Assembly: GCA_934631025.1 (NCBI GenBank)
Contig: CAKTXR010000007.1
Coordinates: forward strand, 24,847-88,846
Source of the DNA: an uncultured Clostridia bacterium
Lineage (GTDB): Bacteria; Bacillota; Clostridia; Christensenellales; Aristaeellaceae
DNA: 64,000 nt
Direction: 5' to 3'
In this document: positions 36,312 to 45,296 of the stretch, one piece after another
How positions within the stretch are numbered: the first letter of the stretch is position 1
Layout of the letters: each line of letters starts with the position of its first letter
The notes under the pieces: model-generated
Told to the model about the DNA's origin: nothing
The model's input: only the letters and a program-made list of their open reading frames with translations
The model's database searches: none
Translations under genes and position numbers: made by a program

Positions 36312-36853
36312 GCGGCGCTCTCCTTCGGCGCGGTGAGCCGATTGAAAATGCGCTGGCCGATAAAGCCGATCGTCAGTCCCAGCAGCGCGGCGAAGAGCAC
36401 GTCCGAGGGGAAATGCACAAACAGATACAGCCGCGAAAAGGCGATCAGCACGGCGAGCGGTATGGCGAAATAGCCGAAGCGGCGGTCGGCCCGAGCCAGC
36501 GCCATCGCGCCGATGACCGAGGCCAGCGTATGCCCGGACGGGAAGGAATAGTCGCGCGGGGTCTTGATGAGCAGATCAATCTCCTCCAGCCAGCAGGGGC
36601 GCGAGCGCGCGGCCAGATGCTTCAGCGCGACGTTGCCGATCAGCGCGCCGGTCGCCAGCGTGGCCAGCAGCAGCGCGCCGTATCTGCGGTATTTCTTCGT
36701 CAGCAGCAGCGCAAATCCGGCGATGATCCAGAACGCGCCGCCATTGCCCAGCAGCGTGATCTTGGGCATGATGAAATCCAGCGCGCGGCAGGACAGCACG
36801 GCGCGGATTTTGTGCAGTATCGCCCAGTCTATGTTTTGTATCGTGGTCAGCAT
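36308..36853 (-). CDS. PAP2-family membrane phosphatase
   Basis: A 181-residue protein from the ATG at 36853, behind AAAAGGAG. The three-part phosphatase signature is intact: 'KHLAARSRP', 'SFPSGHTLA' and 'SRLYLFVHFPSD', with five or so membrane helices around them. Such enzymes dephosphorylate undecaprenyl pyrophosphate or phosphatidate on the outer face of the membrane. It precedes the TIM-barrel gene with a 4-base overlap. A BcrC-like role is plausible but not proven. Confidence 0.9.
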   Translation of the reverse strand: MLTTIQNIDWAILHKIRAVLSCRALDFIMPKITLLGNGGAFWIIAGFALLLTKKYRRYGALLLATLATGALIGNVALKHLAARSRPCWLEEIDLLIKTPRDYSFPSGHTLASVIGAMALARADRRFGYFAIPLAVLIAFSRLYLFVHFPSDVLFAALLGLTIGFIGQRIFNRLTAPKESAA

Positions 36854-36941
36854 GAATGACTCCTTTTCGTGATCAGCATAAACAGAACGCCCCCAAGGGA
36901 CGCGCGCACGCAAGAAACAGGCATGACTCTATTCTAAAACG

Positions 36942-37748
36942 CTATTGCCCAAGCTCCCGCGTGCGCTGCCAGGCGGCGATCACCGCGTCCATGCAGGCGG
37001 CGCGGAAGGCGTGTTCTTCCAGTACACGCACACCCGCGATGGTCGAACCGGCGGGGCTGCACACATCGTCCTTCAGCGCGGCGGGATGCGCGCTTTCCGC
37101 CATGGCCAGCTTTGCCGTGCCCAGGAGCGTCTGCGCGGCGTATTGAAGCGCCTTTTTGCGCGGCAGTCCCGCCGCCACGCCGCCGTCGGCCAGCGCTTCC
37201 ATGAACAGGCAGACGAACGCCGGGCCGCAGCCTGAAACGGCGCTGCCCGCGTCGATGAGCGTCTCGTCCAGCCAGTCGATTCGTCCGGCCGCCGAGAACA
37301 TCCGCTCAAATTCAGCCTTTTCCGCGTCGGTCACGGCCTGATTGGCGCAGGCGAGGATCATGCCTTCGCCTACGGCCACCGGCGTGTTGGGCATGATGCG
37401 GACGACGGGGTAGTCGCCGCCGGCCAGCTCGGCGATGCGCGCCGCCGTCAGCCCCGCCGCCATCGTGATCAGGCAGAAGCGATCAGCGCGCGCCTTCAAA
37501 ACCGGCGCAAGGCTATGAAGCAGCGCGGCCATGCCCTGCGGCTTCACGCCCAGCGCGATGAAGCGGCTCTCTTGCGCGGCGGTTTCGCTGTCGCCGGACG
37601 CGCAGTTCAGCGCTTCTGCCAGCGCGTCGGCCTTCTCGCGGGTGCGGTTGCACAGCAGCATGCGCGCGGGATCGACGGTTTTCGCGGCGGCGCGGGCGAG
37701 CGCAGCGCCCATATGGCCCGTGCCGATGAAGCTCAGATCGTATGTCAT
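36942..37748 (-). CDS. proC: pyrroline-5-carboxylate reductase
   Basis: A 268-residue enzyme that makes the last step of proline synthesis, reducing pyrroline-5-carboxylate with NAD(P)H. The start at 37748 has GGAAG upstream. The Rossmann loop is 'LSFIGTGHMGAALARAA', followed by 'NRTREKADALAE', 'PVVRIMPNTPVAVGEGM', 'VSGCGPAFVCLFMEALADGG' and 'DDVCSPAGSTIAGVRVLEE', all standard ProC blocks. It lies 112 bases after manA and may share its transcript. Precursor glutamate could come from the citrate operon at 52-57 kb. Confidence 0.95.
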   Translation of the reverse strand: MTYDLSFIGTGHMGAALARAAAKTVDPARMLLCNRTREKADALAEALNCASGDSETAAQESRFIALGVKPQGMAALLHSLAPVLKARADRFCLITMAAGLTAARIAELAGGDYPVVRIMPNTPVAVGEGMILACANQAVTDAEKAEFERMFSAAGRIDWLDETLIDAGSAVSGCGPAFVCLFMEALADGGVAAGLPRKKALQYAAQTLLGTAKLAMAESAHPAALKDDVCSPAGSTIAGVRVLEEHAFRAACMDAVIAAWQRTRELGQ

Positions 37749-37860
37749 GGCGTTTCTTCCTTTATATGTGTGTGTCGTGTGCCGACTGCACCGCTCGATC
37801 GATAAAAGAGCTGCGCCGCATATCCGCCGCGGCGGGGGCATAAGTGTTAGAGTGCGGCGC

Positions 37861-38880
37861 TCAGATTTCCTTCGTCAGTCCGGCGACCAGCTCCGCGCGA
37901 TAGTCCAGCGCGGCCTTGAGCGCGGAGCGGTCGGGCGTGGTGGCACCCATCACGGCGGCGTGCCCGCACACGCGGACGTTCTCCGCGCAGGCGGGGATCA
38001 GGCAGCTTTCGCCGGCGTTCAGCGTGAACGCGCCCTCCGGCCAGCGGATTTCAGCATCGCCCAGCGCGGTGAGCAGCAGCATTCGGCCCGATTCGAGCGG
38101 CATATCGCCCGCGACGTTCAGCCGGCACAGCTCGAAATTGCCGTCGCAGATATAGTAAGTACGGCTGCCGCCCTCGCAGAGCACGGTCGCGCCGCTCAGC
38201 TTGTCCAGCCGCAGCGCGGGGCGGCTCACATCCAGCGCCTTTTCGGTGTGCAGTTCGCGCGGCTGTCCGTCGGCGCCGACGCGGTTCCAGTCCCAGAAGC
38301 GATAGGTCACGTCGCTCGACTGCTGAATTTCGTACACCACGATGCCGCCGCCCAGCGCGTGGACGCAGCCGTGGGGGATATAGAGCACGTCGCCCGGCTG
38401 CACGGTGATCCAGCGCAGCGCGTCCTCGAGACGGCCGGACTGCACCTGCGCGCGCAGATCTTCCTCCGATTTGACGTTCACGCCGTAGACCAGCTTTGCG
38501 CCGCGCTCGCAGGAGAGCACCAGCCAGGCCTCGGTCTTGCCGCGCTTGCCGTTTTCGTGGAGGGCGGCGTACGCGTCGTCGGGATGCACCTGCACGGAGA
38601 GCATATCGCGCGCGTCCAGGAGCTTCAAGAGCAGTGGGAAATCGCCCTGAACGCCGGTCAGCCGCTCGCCGTATTCGGCGACGAGCGATCCGAGCGTTCG
38701 GCCGGCGAAGCAGCCGTTTTCGACGACGCTTTCGCGCTCCGGCAGCGCGGAAATTTCAAGGCTCTCGCCGGTCAGCGCGTCGGGAATGGCCTTGCCAAAG
38801 AGATCGCCCAGCGCCTGACCGCCCCAGGGGGTGTCCGCGCCGTGACGGAAATAAGGCGTCATTTTGAGAGGATACAGCAT
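37861..38880 (-). CDS. manA: class I mannose-6-phosphate isomerase
   Basis: A 339-residue cupin-type zinc enzyme interconverting mannose-6-phosphate and fructose-6-phosphate. I prefer the ATG at 38880 ('MLYPLKMTPYF'): the earlier ATG at 38916 would leave a leader of only ~10 bases after the promoter. Zinc ligands appear in 'LSVQVHPDDAYA', 'GKTEAWLVL' and 'YIPHGCVHALGGGIVVYEIQ'; 'RFWDWNR' follows as in Firmicutes ManA. The C-terminal cupin ('AGESCLIPACAENVRV') completes the fold. It opens a minus-strand unit with proC. Confidence 0.93.
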   Translation of the reverse strand: MLYPLKMTPYFRHGADTPWGGQALGDLFGKAIPDALTGESLEISALPERESVVENGCFAGRTLGSLVAEYGERLTGVQGDFPLLLKLLDARDMLSVQVHPDDAYAALHENGKRGKTEAWLVLSCERGAKLVYGVNVKSEEDLRAQVQSGRLEDALRWITVQPGDVLYIPHGCVHALGGGIVVYEIQQSSDVTYRFWDWNRVGADGQPRELHTEKALDVSRPALRLDKLSGATVLCEGGSRTYYICDGNFELCRLNVAGDMPLESGRMLLLTALGDAEIRWPEGAFTLNAGESCLIPACAENVRVCGHAAVMGATTPDRSALKAALDYRAELVAGLTKEI

Positions 38881-38933
38881 AAAATAATCACTCGCTTTCG
38901 CGTCAGAATCAGGCATGACAGAAATCCAGACCT

Positions 38934-38962
38934 ATTATAGCGCACAAACGCCCCGCGCGCAA
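38934..38962 (-). promoter_or_regulatory. promoter of manA-proC
   Basis: Minus strand TTGCGC (38957-38962), 17-base spacer, consensus TATAAT (38934-38939). Confidence 0.65.
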
Positions 38963-39132
38963 GAGACGCGGCAGTCCGTTTGTTAAAAACGCGCTGAAAC
39001 AGTAAAAAGACGGCGCGACGTGCATGAAAATTCACTGTAAGCATCATAAAGCCTGAAAACACCGCAATAAATGATAAGATAGAGCTTGAAATGTGCATAA
39101 GTATTCAAATTAGTCGACCTATGCGGATTATG

Positions 39133-39208
39133 AATTAAGCCATTTGAAAAATTGATAGGCTTAATTTGTAAATTGATCTTGACACAATGTAAAGGGCTGG
39201 AGTATAAT
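39133..39208 (+). promoter_or_regulatory. promoter and upstream inverted repeat of sugar transporter 1
   Basis: TTGACA (39179-39184), 18-base spacer, TATAAT (39203-39208). Upstream, AATTAAGCC (39133-39141) and GGCTTAATT (39158-39166) form a perfect 9-base inverted repeat, a candidate activator or repressor site. The surrounding 38.96-39.27 kb is markedly AT-rich and otherwise empty. Confidence 0.65.
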
Positions 39209-39268
39209 AGAATCTGCAATTAGGAAATGGTTAAACAAATTGCCCAAATTGATTAAGGGGGAGCGCGA

Positions 39269-40213
39269 ATGTCGGCCATGAGTACAAGCAATGCATTACA
39301 GAAAAAGAAGAAGTACAGAGCAGAGGACTGGCAGCTTTACGTCATGGCGGCCCCGACGATCATTTTCCTGCTGATCTTCTGCTACGCTCCCATGTTCGGA
39401 CTGGTCATGGCGTTTCAGGAGCTGAACATCAGCAAGGGCATTTTCGGAAGTCCGTTCGTAGGGCTGGCCAACTTTAAATTCCTCTTTTCGACAACCGACG
39501 CGTGGGTCATCACGCGCAACACAGTATGCTATAACCTGGTGTTCATCGCGCTCAATATGCTCCTGGCCGTGACGCTGGCCATGCTGCTGAGCGAGCTGCG
39601 CTCTCAGCGGACGGCGAAGGTGCTCCAGACGGTCTACATGCTGCCCTATTTCCTGAGCTGGGCAGTCGTGGCCATCATACTGACCGCGTTTTTGGACAAG
39701 CAGAACGGCCTGGTCAACCGCGTTATCGCGACGATGGGCGGCAATGGCAATGTGGACTGGTACAAGCGCCGCGACGTGTGGCCGTTTTTGCTGGTGGGCA
39801 TCAACGCCTGGAAGGGCGTGGGCTATTCCACGGTGCTTTATCTGGCGGTCATCTCCGGCATATCGCACGACTATTATGAGGCGGCGGTTCTGGACGGCGC
39901 GACAAAGCTCCAGCAGGCGCTCTATATCACGCTGCCGCATCTGCGCTTCGTCATAGGCATTTCGCTGATCATGTCGCTGGGCGGCATATTCCGCGGCGAC
40001 TTCGGCCTGTTCTACTCTGTCACAAAGGACTCCGGACGACTCTACGCTGTGACCGACGTCATAGACACATACATATACCGAGGGCTGACGAAGCTTTCCA
40101 ACGTCGGCATGAGCACGGCGGCCGGCCTGTATCAGTCGGTCGTGGGTCTGGTGCTGGTGCTGGCGGTGAACGCCATCGTCAACAAGATCGATCCCGACAG
40201 CGCGATGTTCTGA
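39269..40213 (+). CDS. sugar ABC transporter permease (LplB/UgpA-type)
   Basis: A 314-residue inner-membrane permease starting at 39269 behind GGGGAG. Six hydrophobic helices follow an N-terminal basic tail; the EAA loop is 'DYYEAAVLDGATKLQQALYI'. The pattern 'YAPMFGLVMAFQELN' and the long loop before the fourth helix mark the LplB branch of CUT1-family permeases. It is the first of three genes (permease, permease, binding protein); the ATPase subunit is not encoded here and is probably shared, as with MsmX-type ATPases. Substrate is probably an oligosaccharide. Confidence 0.92.
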   Translation: MSAMSTSNALQKKKKYRAEDWQLYVMAAPTIIFLLIFCYAPMFGLVMAFQELNISKGIFGSPFVGLANFKFLFSTTDAWVITRNTVCYNLVFIALNMLLAVTLAMLLSELRSQRTAKVLQTVYMLPYFLSWAVVAIILTAFLDKQNGLVNRVIATMGGNGNVDWYKRRDVWPFLLVGINAWKGVGYSTVLYLAVISGISHDYYEAAVLDGATKLQQALYITLPHLRFVIGISLIMSLGGIFRGDFGLFYSVTKDSGRLYAVTDVIDTYIYRGLTKLSNVGMSTAAGLYQSVVGLVLVLAVNAIVNKIDPDSAMF

Positions 40214-40230
40214 GGAAAGGGGGAAGCATC

Positions 40231-41145
40231 ATGTCAAAGCAGGACAACAAGTTCAATGTCATCGGCCGCGGCTGGAACGCGCTCTTTACCACGATACTGT
40301 GCATCGTTTCGCTGACCATGATTATCCCCATGGCGCTGGTCGTGGTCGTCTCGTTCTCGAGCGAGCTTTCCATCGCCAACAAGGGCTTCAGCTTCTTCCC
40401 GGAAGCGTGGACGCTCGAGGGCTATCGCTATCTGGCCAAGATGGGCGATCAGGTGCTGCGCTCCTACGGCATCACGATATTCTACACGGTCACAGGCACG
40501 CTGATGTCACTGACGGTCATGTCGCTCTACGCCTACGTTCTGGCGCAGCGCTCCTTCAGGCATCACACGTTCATGACGTGGATACTGTTCTTCACGATGC
40601 TCTTCGGCGGCGGCCTCGTGCCCAGCTACATCCTCAATGTGCGCTATCTGCACATCTACGACACAATCTGGGTGTTCCTGCTGCCATCGCTGGTGAGCGC
40701 CTACAACGTCATCATACTGCGCACGTTCATACAGACCACAATCCCCGATTCGCTCTTTGAGGCGGCGCGCATAGACGGCGCGAACCACTTCCAGGTGTTC
40801 GGCAAGATCGTGCTGCCGCTCTACAAGGCGGGTCTGGCGACGATCGGCCTGTTCAACGTGGTCGGCCGCTGGAACGACTGGTTCACCGGCGTGCTCTACA
40901 TCGAAAACCCCAATCTGGTGCCGCTGCAGACGCTGCTGCAGAAGATACAGTCCAACATAGAGTTCATCAAGAACAACGCCGCGGTTGCCGGCACGCCGGA
41001 CGGCATAGAGCTGATGCGCAATCTGCCCCAGCAGAACCTGCGCATGGCCTGCATGATCATCATCATACTGCCCGTGCTGGCCGCCTATCCGTTCTTCCAG
41101 CGCTATTTCGTCAGCGGCCTGACGATCGGCTCGGTCAAGGAATAA
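40231..41145 (+). CDS. sugar ABC transporter permease (YtcP/MalG-type)
   Basis: A 304-residue permease beginning 17 bases after the first one, behind AAAGGGGG. Six membrane helices are visible; the EAA loop is 'SLFEAARIDGANHFQVFGKI' and the C-terminus 'YFVSGLTIGSVKE' is the hallmark of the YtcP/LplC group. It pairs with the LplB-type protein to form the channel. Confidence 0.92.
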   Translation: MSKQDNKFNVIGRGWNALFTTILCIVSLTMIIPMALVVVVSFSSELSIANKGFSFFPEAWTLEGYRYLAKMGDQVLRSYGITIFYTVTGTLMSLTVMSLYAYVLAQRSFRHHTFMTWILFFTMLFGGGLVPSYILNVRYLHIYDTIWVFLLPSLVSAYNVIILRTFIQTTIPDSLFEAARIDGANHFQVFGKIVLPLYKAGLATIGLFNVVGRWNDWFTGVLYIENPNLVPLQTLLQKIQSNIEFIKNNAAVAGTPDGIELMRNLPQQNLRMACMIIIILPVLAAYPFFQRYFVSGLTIGSVKE

Positions 41146-41211
41146 CGGCCCCATTCAATACGGTTTTGTCGCTTTGTGCGATGAAATAAAAATTCAAGGA
41201 GGGACTTTCAC

Positions 41212-42747
41212 ATGACACGCAAGGTTCTCACGATGGTTCTGGCTCTGCTTCTGGCCCTGACGGCCATGCCGGTTTTCACCGCCGGCGCTGAGAGCGAGCT
41301 GCCCTTCGTCACGATCGACTGGTATTTCGGCCAGGGCGAGATGGACGACTGCGGCATCGTCAACGACGCTGTCAACGAGTATCTGAAGGAAAAGATCAAC
41401 GCCAACGTCAACCTGCACTACTGGTCTGGCCAGGAGTACTGGGACAAGATGACCACCATGATCTCCGCCGGCCAGGACGTCGGCATCATCGGCTTCGGTT
41501 CCCAGACCAAGCTGGACTACGTCGTGCAGTCTCAGCGCGGCGCGTACTATCCCCTCGAGGATATGCTGGACACCATCGCGCCCGACACCAAGGCGCTGTT
41601 CAAGGACAACATCTGGGAGTGCATGAAGATTGACGGCCACATCTACGGCATTCCGTCCCTGAAGGACAACGGCTACTTCATCTCTCTGGTCTACAACGCC
41701 GACATGCTGGACGATCTGGGTCTGAATATCGACGACTATCCCTTCGACAACTTCCGCGATCTGGAAGAGCTGGGCTACAAGGTGAAGGAGCTGCGCGACG
41801 CCAGCGAAAAGTACGCCGAGTTCAAGGATTACCCGGTGTTCTGGGATACCAGCCTGATCTACCCCTACTACTTCGGCTTTGAGACCTTCTTCAACGATCA
41901 GTACTTCGCTGTCTGCAACATCGACGGCATCAACGATATCGCCGACGTTGACTGCGAGACCGTTGTGAACTTCTACGAGACCCCCGAGTTCCTCGAGTTC
42001 GCCCTGCAGAAGCAGCGCATGGTCGAGGACGGCATCTATGACTACGACTACTCCAACAAGGGCGAGCGTCAGTACACCGGCGGCATGTTCGGCTGGGTTG
42101 GCTGGGGCTACACCTACATGCAGGAGCATATGTACGGCGAGAACTTCACCACCAAGATGAAGATGTTCGACAAGATCTGGACCGACACGAACAACTTCTT
42201 CTCCGCCGGCACCGCCATCTCCGCCAAGTGCGCCGATCCCGAGCGCGCCATGATGATCCTGAACCTGGTCAACACCGATCCCGAATTCGCGACCATGATG
42301 CGCTTCGGCATCGAGGGCGTGCACTACACCTATGACGCCGATGGCAAGATGACCTTCGACGGCACCAAGAACGCCGATCCCAAGAACCGCGCCTACTACC
42401 ACTGGTACATGGCCCCCATCGGCAACCTGACCATCGTCCATGCTCCGGAAGAGCTGGTCGGCCCCGACAGCATCATGCTCACGCGCATGATCGAGTACAA
42501 CAACTCCTGCCTGACCGGCAACCACATGGGCTTCGTGGTTGATCCCGCCCCCATCGTCAACGAAGTCGCCGCCTGCACCTCCGTCGTCTCCGAGTATCAG
42601 AACGACCTGACTCGCGGCCAGGCCTCTTCTCAGGACGAGGTTAAGGAACTGGTCGAAGAGTTCGTCGACAAGCTGAAGGCCAATGGCGTCGACACCATCG
42701 TCGCCGAGGTGCAGAAGCAGATGGATGCCTGGAAGGCCGCGAAGTAA
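41212..42747 (+). CDS. extracellular sugar-binding protein of transporter 1
   Basis: A 511-residue family 1-type solute-binding protein starting at 41212 behind AAGGAGG. The signal peptide 'MTRKVLTMVLALLLALTA' ends at 'FTAGAES' (AxA-type cleavage) and has no lipobox cysteine, so it is either freely secreted or held by another means. The mature protein carries 'VNEYLKEKINANVNLHYW', 'IYGIPSLKDNGYFISLVYNA' and a C-terminal DUF3502-like segment ('AACTSVVSEYQNDLTRG'). Codon use is more C-ending than its neighbours, consistent with high expression. Likely binds an oligosaccharide. Confidence 0.9.
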   Translation: MTRKVLTMVLALLLALTAMPVFTAGAESELPFVTIDWYFGQGEMDDCGIVNDAVNEYLKEKINANVNLHYWSGQEYWDKMTTMISAGQDVGIIGFGSQTKLDYVVQSQRGAYYPLEDMLDTIAPDTKALFKDNIWECMKIDGHIYGIPSLKDNGYFISLVYNADMLDDLGLNIDDYPFDNFRDLEELGYKVKELRDASEKYAEFKDYPVFWDTSLIYPYYFGFETFFNDQYFAVCNIDGINDIADVDCETVVNFYETPEFLEFALQKQRMVEDGIYDYDYSNKGERQYTGGMFGWVGWGYTYMQEHMYGENFTTKMKMFDKIWTDTNNFFSAGTAISAKCADPERAMMILNLVNTDPEFATMMRFGIEGVHYTYDADGKMTFDGTKNADPKNRAYYHWYMAPIGNLTIVHAPEELVGPDSIMLTRMIEYNNSCLTGNHMGFVVDPAPIVNEVAACTSVVSEYQNDLTRGQASSQDEVKELVEEFVDKLKANGVDTIVAEVQKQMDAWKAAK

Positions 42748-42795
42748 TCGCATCCCTTCATAAGGCAGTCTGAACGGACTTAACTGAATAAGCGC

Positions 42796-42830
42796 GCGGA
42801 GCGGGTCGCTATGATCCGCTCCGCCGTTTT
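42796..42830 (+). terminator. first of two tandem terminators
   Basis: Stem GCGGAGCGG (42796-42804) with CCGCTCCGC (42816-42824), followed by CGTTTT. Confidence 0.85.
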
Positions 42831-42831
42831 G

Positions 42832-42867
42832 CGCCCGCCGGATTTTTATCGGACGGGCGTTTTTTTA
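42832..42867 (+). terminator. second tandem terminator
   Basis: CGCCCG (42832-42837) pairs with CGGGCG (42854-42859) around an AT-rich loop and runs into seven T residues. Confidence 0.8.
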
Positions 42868-42877
42868 GAACGGCGCA

Positions 42878-42906
42878 TTGTCATTCGGGCGCGGCTCTGC
42901 TATAAT
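42878..42906 (+). promoter_or_regulatory. promoter of the helicase operon
   Basis: TTGTCA (42878-42883), 17-base spacer, consensus TATAAT (42901-42906). Confidence 0.75.
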
Positions 42907-42944
42907 AGGGGACGAGCCAAGGGGCGCGGAAGGGGGCGGCGGAT

Positions 42945-45296
42945 GTGGAAGGCGCGCTGCGCGTCAATGTGCGGACTCTGGCCGAGTTCTATTACGAGGG
43001 CGGCGATCTCGAGAGCGGGCGCGGACTGCTGAAGCGGATGCTCGAGGGCGCGCGGGGACACCGGCTCATACAGAGCGCCTATGGCGAGGACTGGCGCAGC
43101 GAGGTCGCCGTGCGCATGGACATTGTGCGGCGGGGCTTTCCGCTGGCGCTGTACGGGCGCATCGACGGCCTGAAGGAGACGGATGACCGCGCCTTTATCG
43201 AGGAGATCAAGACCACCGGCGAGGACATAAGCGCCATGACCGGCGGCGAGCATCCCGTCCACTGGGCGCAGGCCGAGCTGTACGCCGTCATGATCGCCGA
43301 AAGGGACGATCTCGGCGCGGCGACGGTGCGGCTGGTGTACGACGATCTCAGCGGCAGCCGCGCTGCTTTTACGCGGGAGTATGACCGGCAGGCGCTGCTC
43401 GAACGGCTGGAGACGTACCTTGCGCCGTTCCTCGACTGGCTCGAGGCGGCGAATCGCTGGGCGGAATTGAGCCGCCCGACGATGCGCGCGGCGTGTTTCC
43501 CGTTCGGCGGCTATCGCGCGGGGCAGCGGGAGATGGCGGCCAACGTCTATGTGGCGCTGCGCGACGGCAGGCATCTCCTCTGTCAGGCGCCGACCGGCAT
43601 TGGCAAGACCATGGCGGCGCTGTTTCCGGCGGTCAAGGCGCTGGGCGAGGGGAAAATCGGCCGGATATTCTATCTCACGGCGCGCTCAACCGGCGCGATG
43701 GCGGCGGACGCGGCGCTCTGCCGTCTGCGAGGCGAGGGCGTGCGCATCCGCTCGGTGTGCCTGACCGCGAAGGACACGATCTGCCCGATGGAAGCGCGCG
43801 ATTGCAGGCCGTCGGTGTGTCCGCGGGCGCGGGGCTATTACGACCGGCGGCGCGCGGCGCTCTATGACGGGCTGACGCTCGAGCGGCTCGACCGCGCGGC
43901 AATCGAAGCGCTGGCCGAAAAATACGCGCTCTGTCCGTTTGAGCTGTCGCTCGATCTGGCCGAGAACGCCGACGCGGTGATCTGTGATTACAATTATGTG
44001 TTTGACCCGCGGGTGAAGCTCCAGCGCTTCTTCACGGGCAAATCGGACGCGGGGCTGCTGATCGACGAGGCGCACAATCTCTGCGCCCGCGCGCGGGATA
44101 TGCTCTCGGGGCGGTTGAATCAGGCCGACTTTCGAGCGCTGCGCCGCGCGGTCGGCAAGGACGGCGGCCGGAAGCACGCGCTCTATCTCTCGCTCACCGC
44201 GCTGCTGAACGAGATGAAGGCGCTGCGTGCGGCGATGGGGGAGAACACGGCGCGCGCCGAAAGGCCGGACGCGCTCGTTCAGGCGGCGCGCGATTTTGTC
44301 GAGCTGGCCGACCGGCTGGGCGGGGAAGCGCATGATTGGAGCGCTGCGCTGACCGAGCGGCTGTTTGAAGCGCTCGATTTCCTGCGCGCGGCGGACGATT
44401 ACGGCGAAAACTACCGCACGCTGATCGAGCCGCATGGCCGCGACGGGTGCGATGCGACGCTCTGGTGCGCCGATCCGTCGGAGCACATCGCAAAGACGCT
44501 TGGGCGCGTTCACGGCGCGGCGCTGTTCTCGGCCACGCTCACGCCGCTGCCGTTCTATCGCGATTTGCTCGGGCTGAGCGAGGAGACGGGCGCGCTGCTC
44601 GATCTGCCCTCGCCCTTCCCGCGCGAGAACCTCATGGTGCTGCGCTATGCGCTGCCGCTGAGATACCGCGAGCGCGAAGGCTCGATGGACGCGCTGTGCC
44701 GGTCGCTCGAGGCGTTCATCTCGGCGAAGCGCGGCAGCTATCTTGTGTGCTTTCCGTCCTATGCGTTCATGCGGCAGGTGGCCGAGCGCATGGCGGGAGG
44801 GGCGCGGCTGCTGGTTCAGTCGCCCAACATGGACGAGACGGCGCGGCGCGATTTTCTGGCCGCCGCAGAGCGCGAGCCGGACGAAACAACGGCGCTGTTC
44901 GTCGTCATGGGCGGCGTGTTCTCGGAGGGAATCGACCTGCCGGACAACCGGCTGAGCGGCGTGGCCATTGTGGGCACGGGCGTGCCGCAGCTTTCGCCGC
45001 CGCTGGACGCGCTGCGGGAGATCTATGAAGCGCGCTATCACAGCGGCTATGCCTACGCCTATCAGTATCCGGGGCTGGCGCGGGTGTATCAGGCGGCGGG
45101 CCGCGTCATTCGCTCGGAAAGCGACCGCGGGGCCGTGCTGCTGATCGACGCGCGCTGGAAGGATCGCGATCACCGCGCGCTGCTACCGCCGCACTGGGTC
45201 GTGCGCGATGTGCGCGGGGAAGCGGATATGGCGGCGGCGCTCAAAGCATTTTGGACTGTTCAGGAGGAGAAAAAGCATGATTTACAAGGCGACTGA
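42945..45296 (+). CDS. PD-(D/E)XK nuclease-DinG/XPD-type helicase fusion
   Basis: A 783-residue protein using a GTG start at 42945 behind AAGGGGG. Residues ~1-150 look like a Cas4/RecB-type nuclease: 'ALYGRIDGL' (Asp), 'AFIEEIKTT' (ExK) and 'HWAQAELYAVM' (QxxxY). Then comes a superfamily 2 Fe-S helicase: Walker A 'APTGIGKT' (~214), four cysteines between ~279 and ~331 ('ICPMEARDCRPSVCP', 'LCPFEL') that hold the Fe-S cluster, DEAH box 'LLIDEAHN' (~370) and C-terminal motifs 'GVFSEGIDLPDN' and 'QAAGRVIRSESDRG'. Likely a DNA repair or recombination enzyme that unwinds and cuts DNA. The 20-base overlap with the next gene shows coupling. Confidence 0.85.
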   Translation: MEGALRVNVRTLAEFYYEGGDLESGRGLLKRMLEGARGHRLIQSAYGEDWRSEVAVRMDIVRRGFPLALYGRIDGLKETDDRAFIEEIKTTGEDISAMTGGEHPVHWAQAELYAVMIAERDDLGAATVRLVYDDLSGSRAAFTREYDRQALLERLETYLAPFLDWLEAANRWAELSRPTMRAACFPFGGYRAGQREMAANVYVALRDGRHLLCQAPTGIGKTMAALFPAVKALGEGKIGRIFYLTARSTGAMAADAALCRLRGEGVRIRSVCLTAKDTICPMEARDCRPSVCPRARGYYDRRRAALYDGLTLERLDRAAIEALAEKYALCPFELSLDLAENADAVICDYNYVFDPRVKLQRFFTGKSDAGLLIDEAHNLCARARDMLSGRLNQADFRALRRAVGKDGGRKHALYLSLTALLNEMKALRAAMGENTARAERPDALVQAARDFVELADRLGGEAHDWSAALTERLFEALDFLRAADDYGENYRTLIEPHGRDGCDATLWCADPSEHIAKTLGRVHGAALFSATLTPLPFYRDLLGLSEETGALLDLPSPFPRENLMVLRYALPLRYREREGSMDALCRSLEAFISAKRGSYLVCFPSYAFMRQVAERMAGGARLLVQSPNMDETARRDFLAAAEREPDETTALFVVMGGVFSEGIDLPDNRLSGVAIVGTGVPQLSPPLDALREIYEARYHSGYAYAYQYPGLARVYQAAGRVIRSESDRGAVLLIDARWKDRDHRALLPPHWVVRDVRGEADMAAALKAFWTVQEEKKHDLQGD

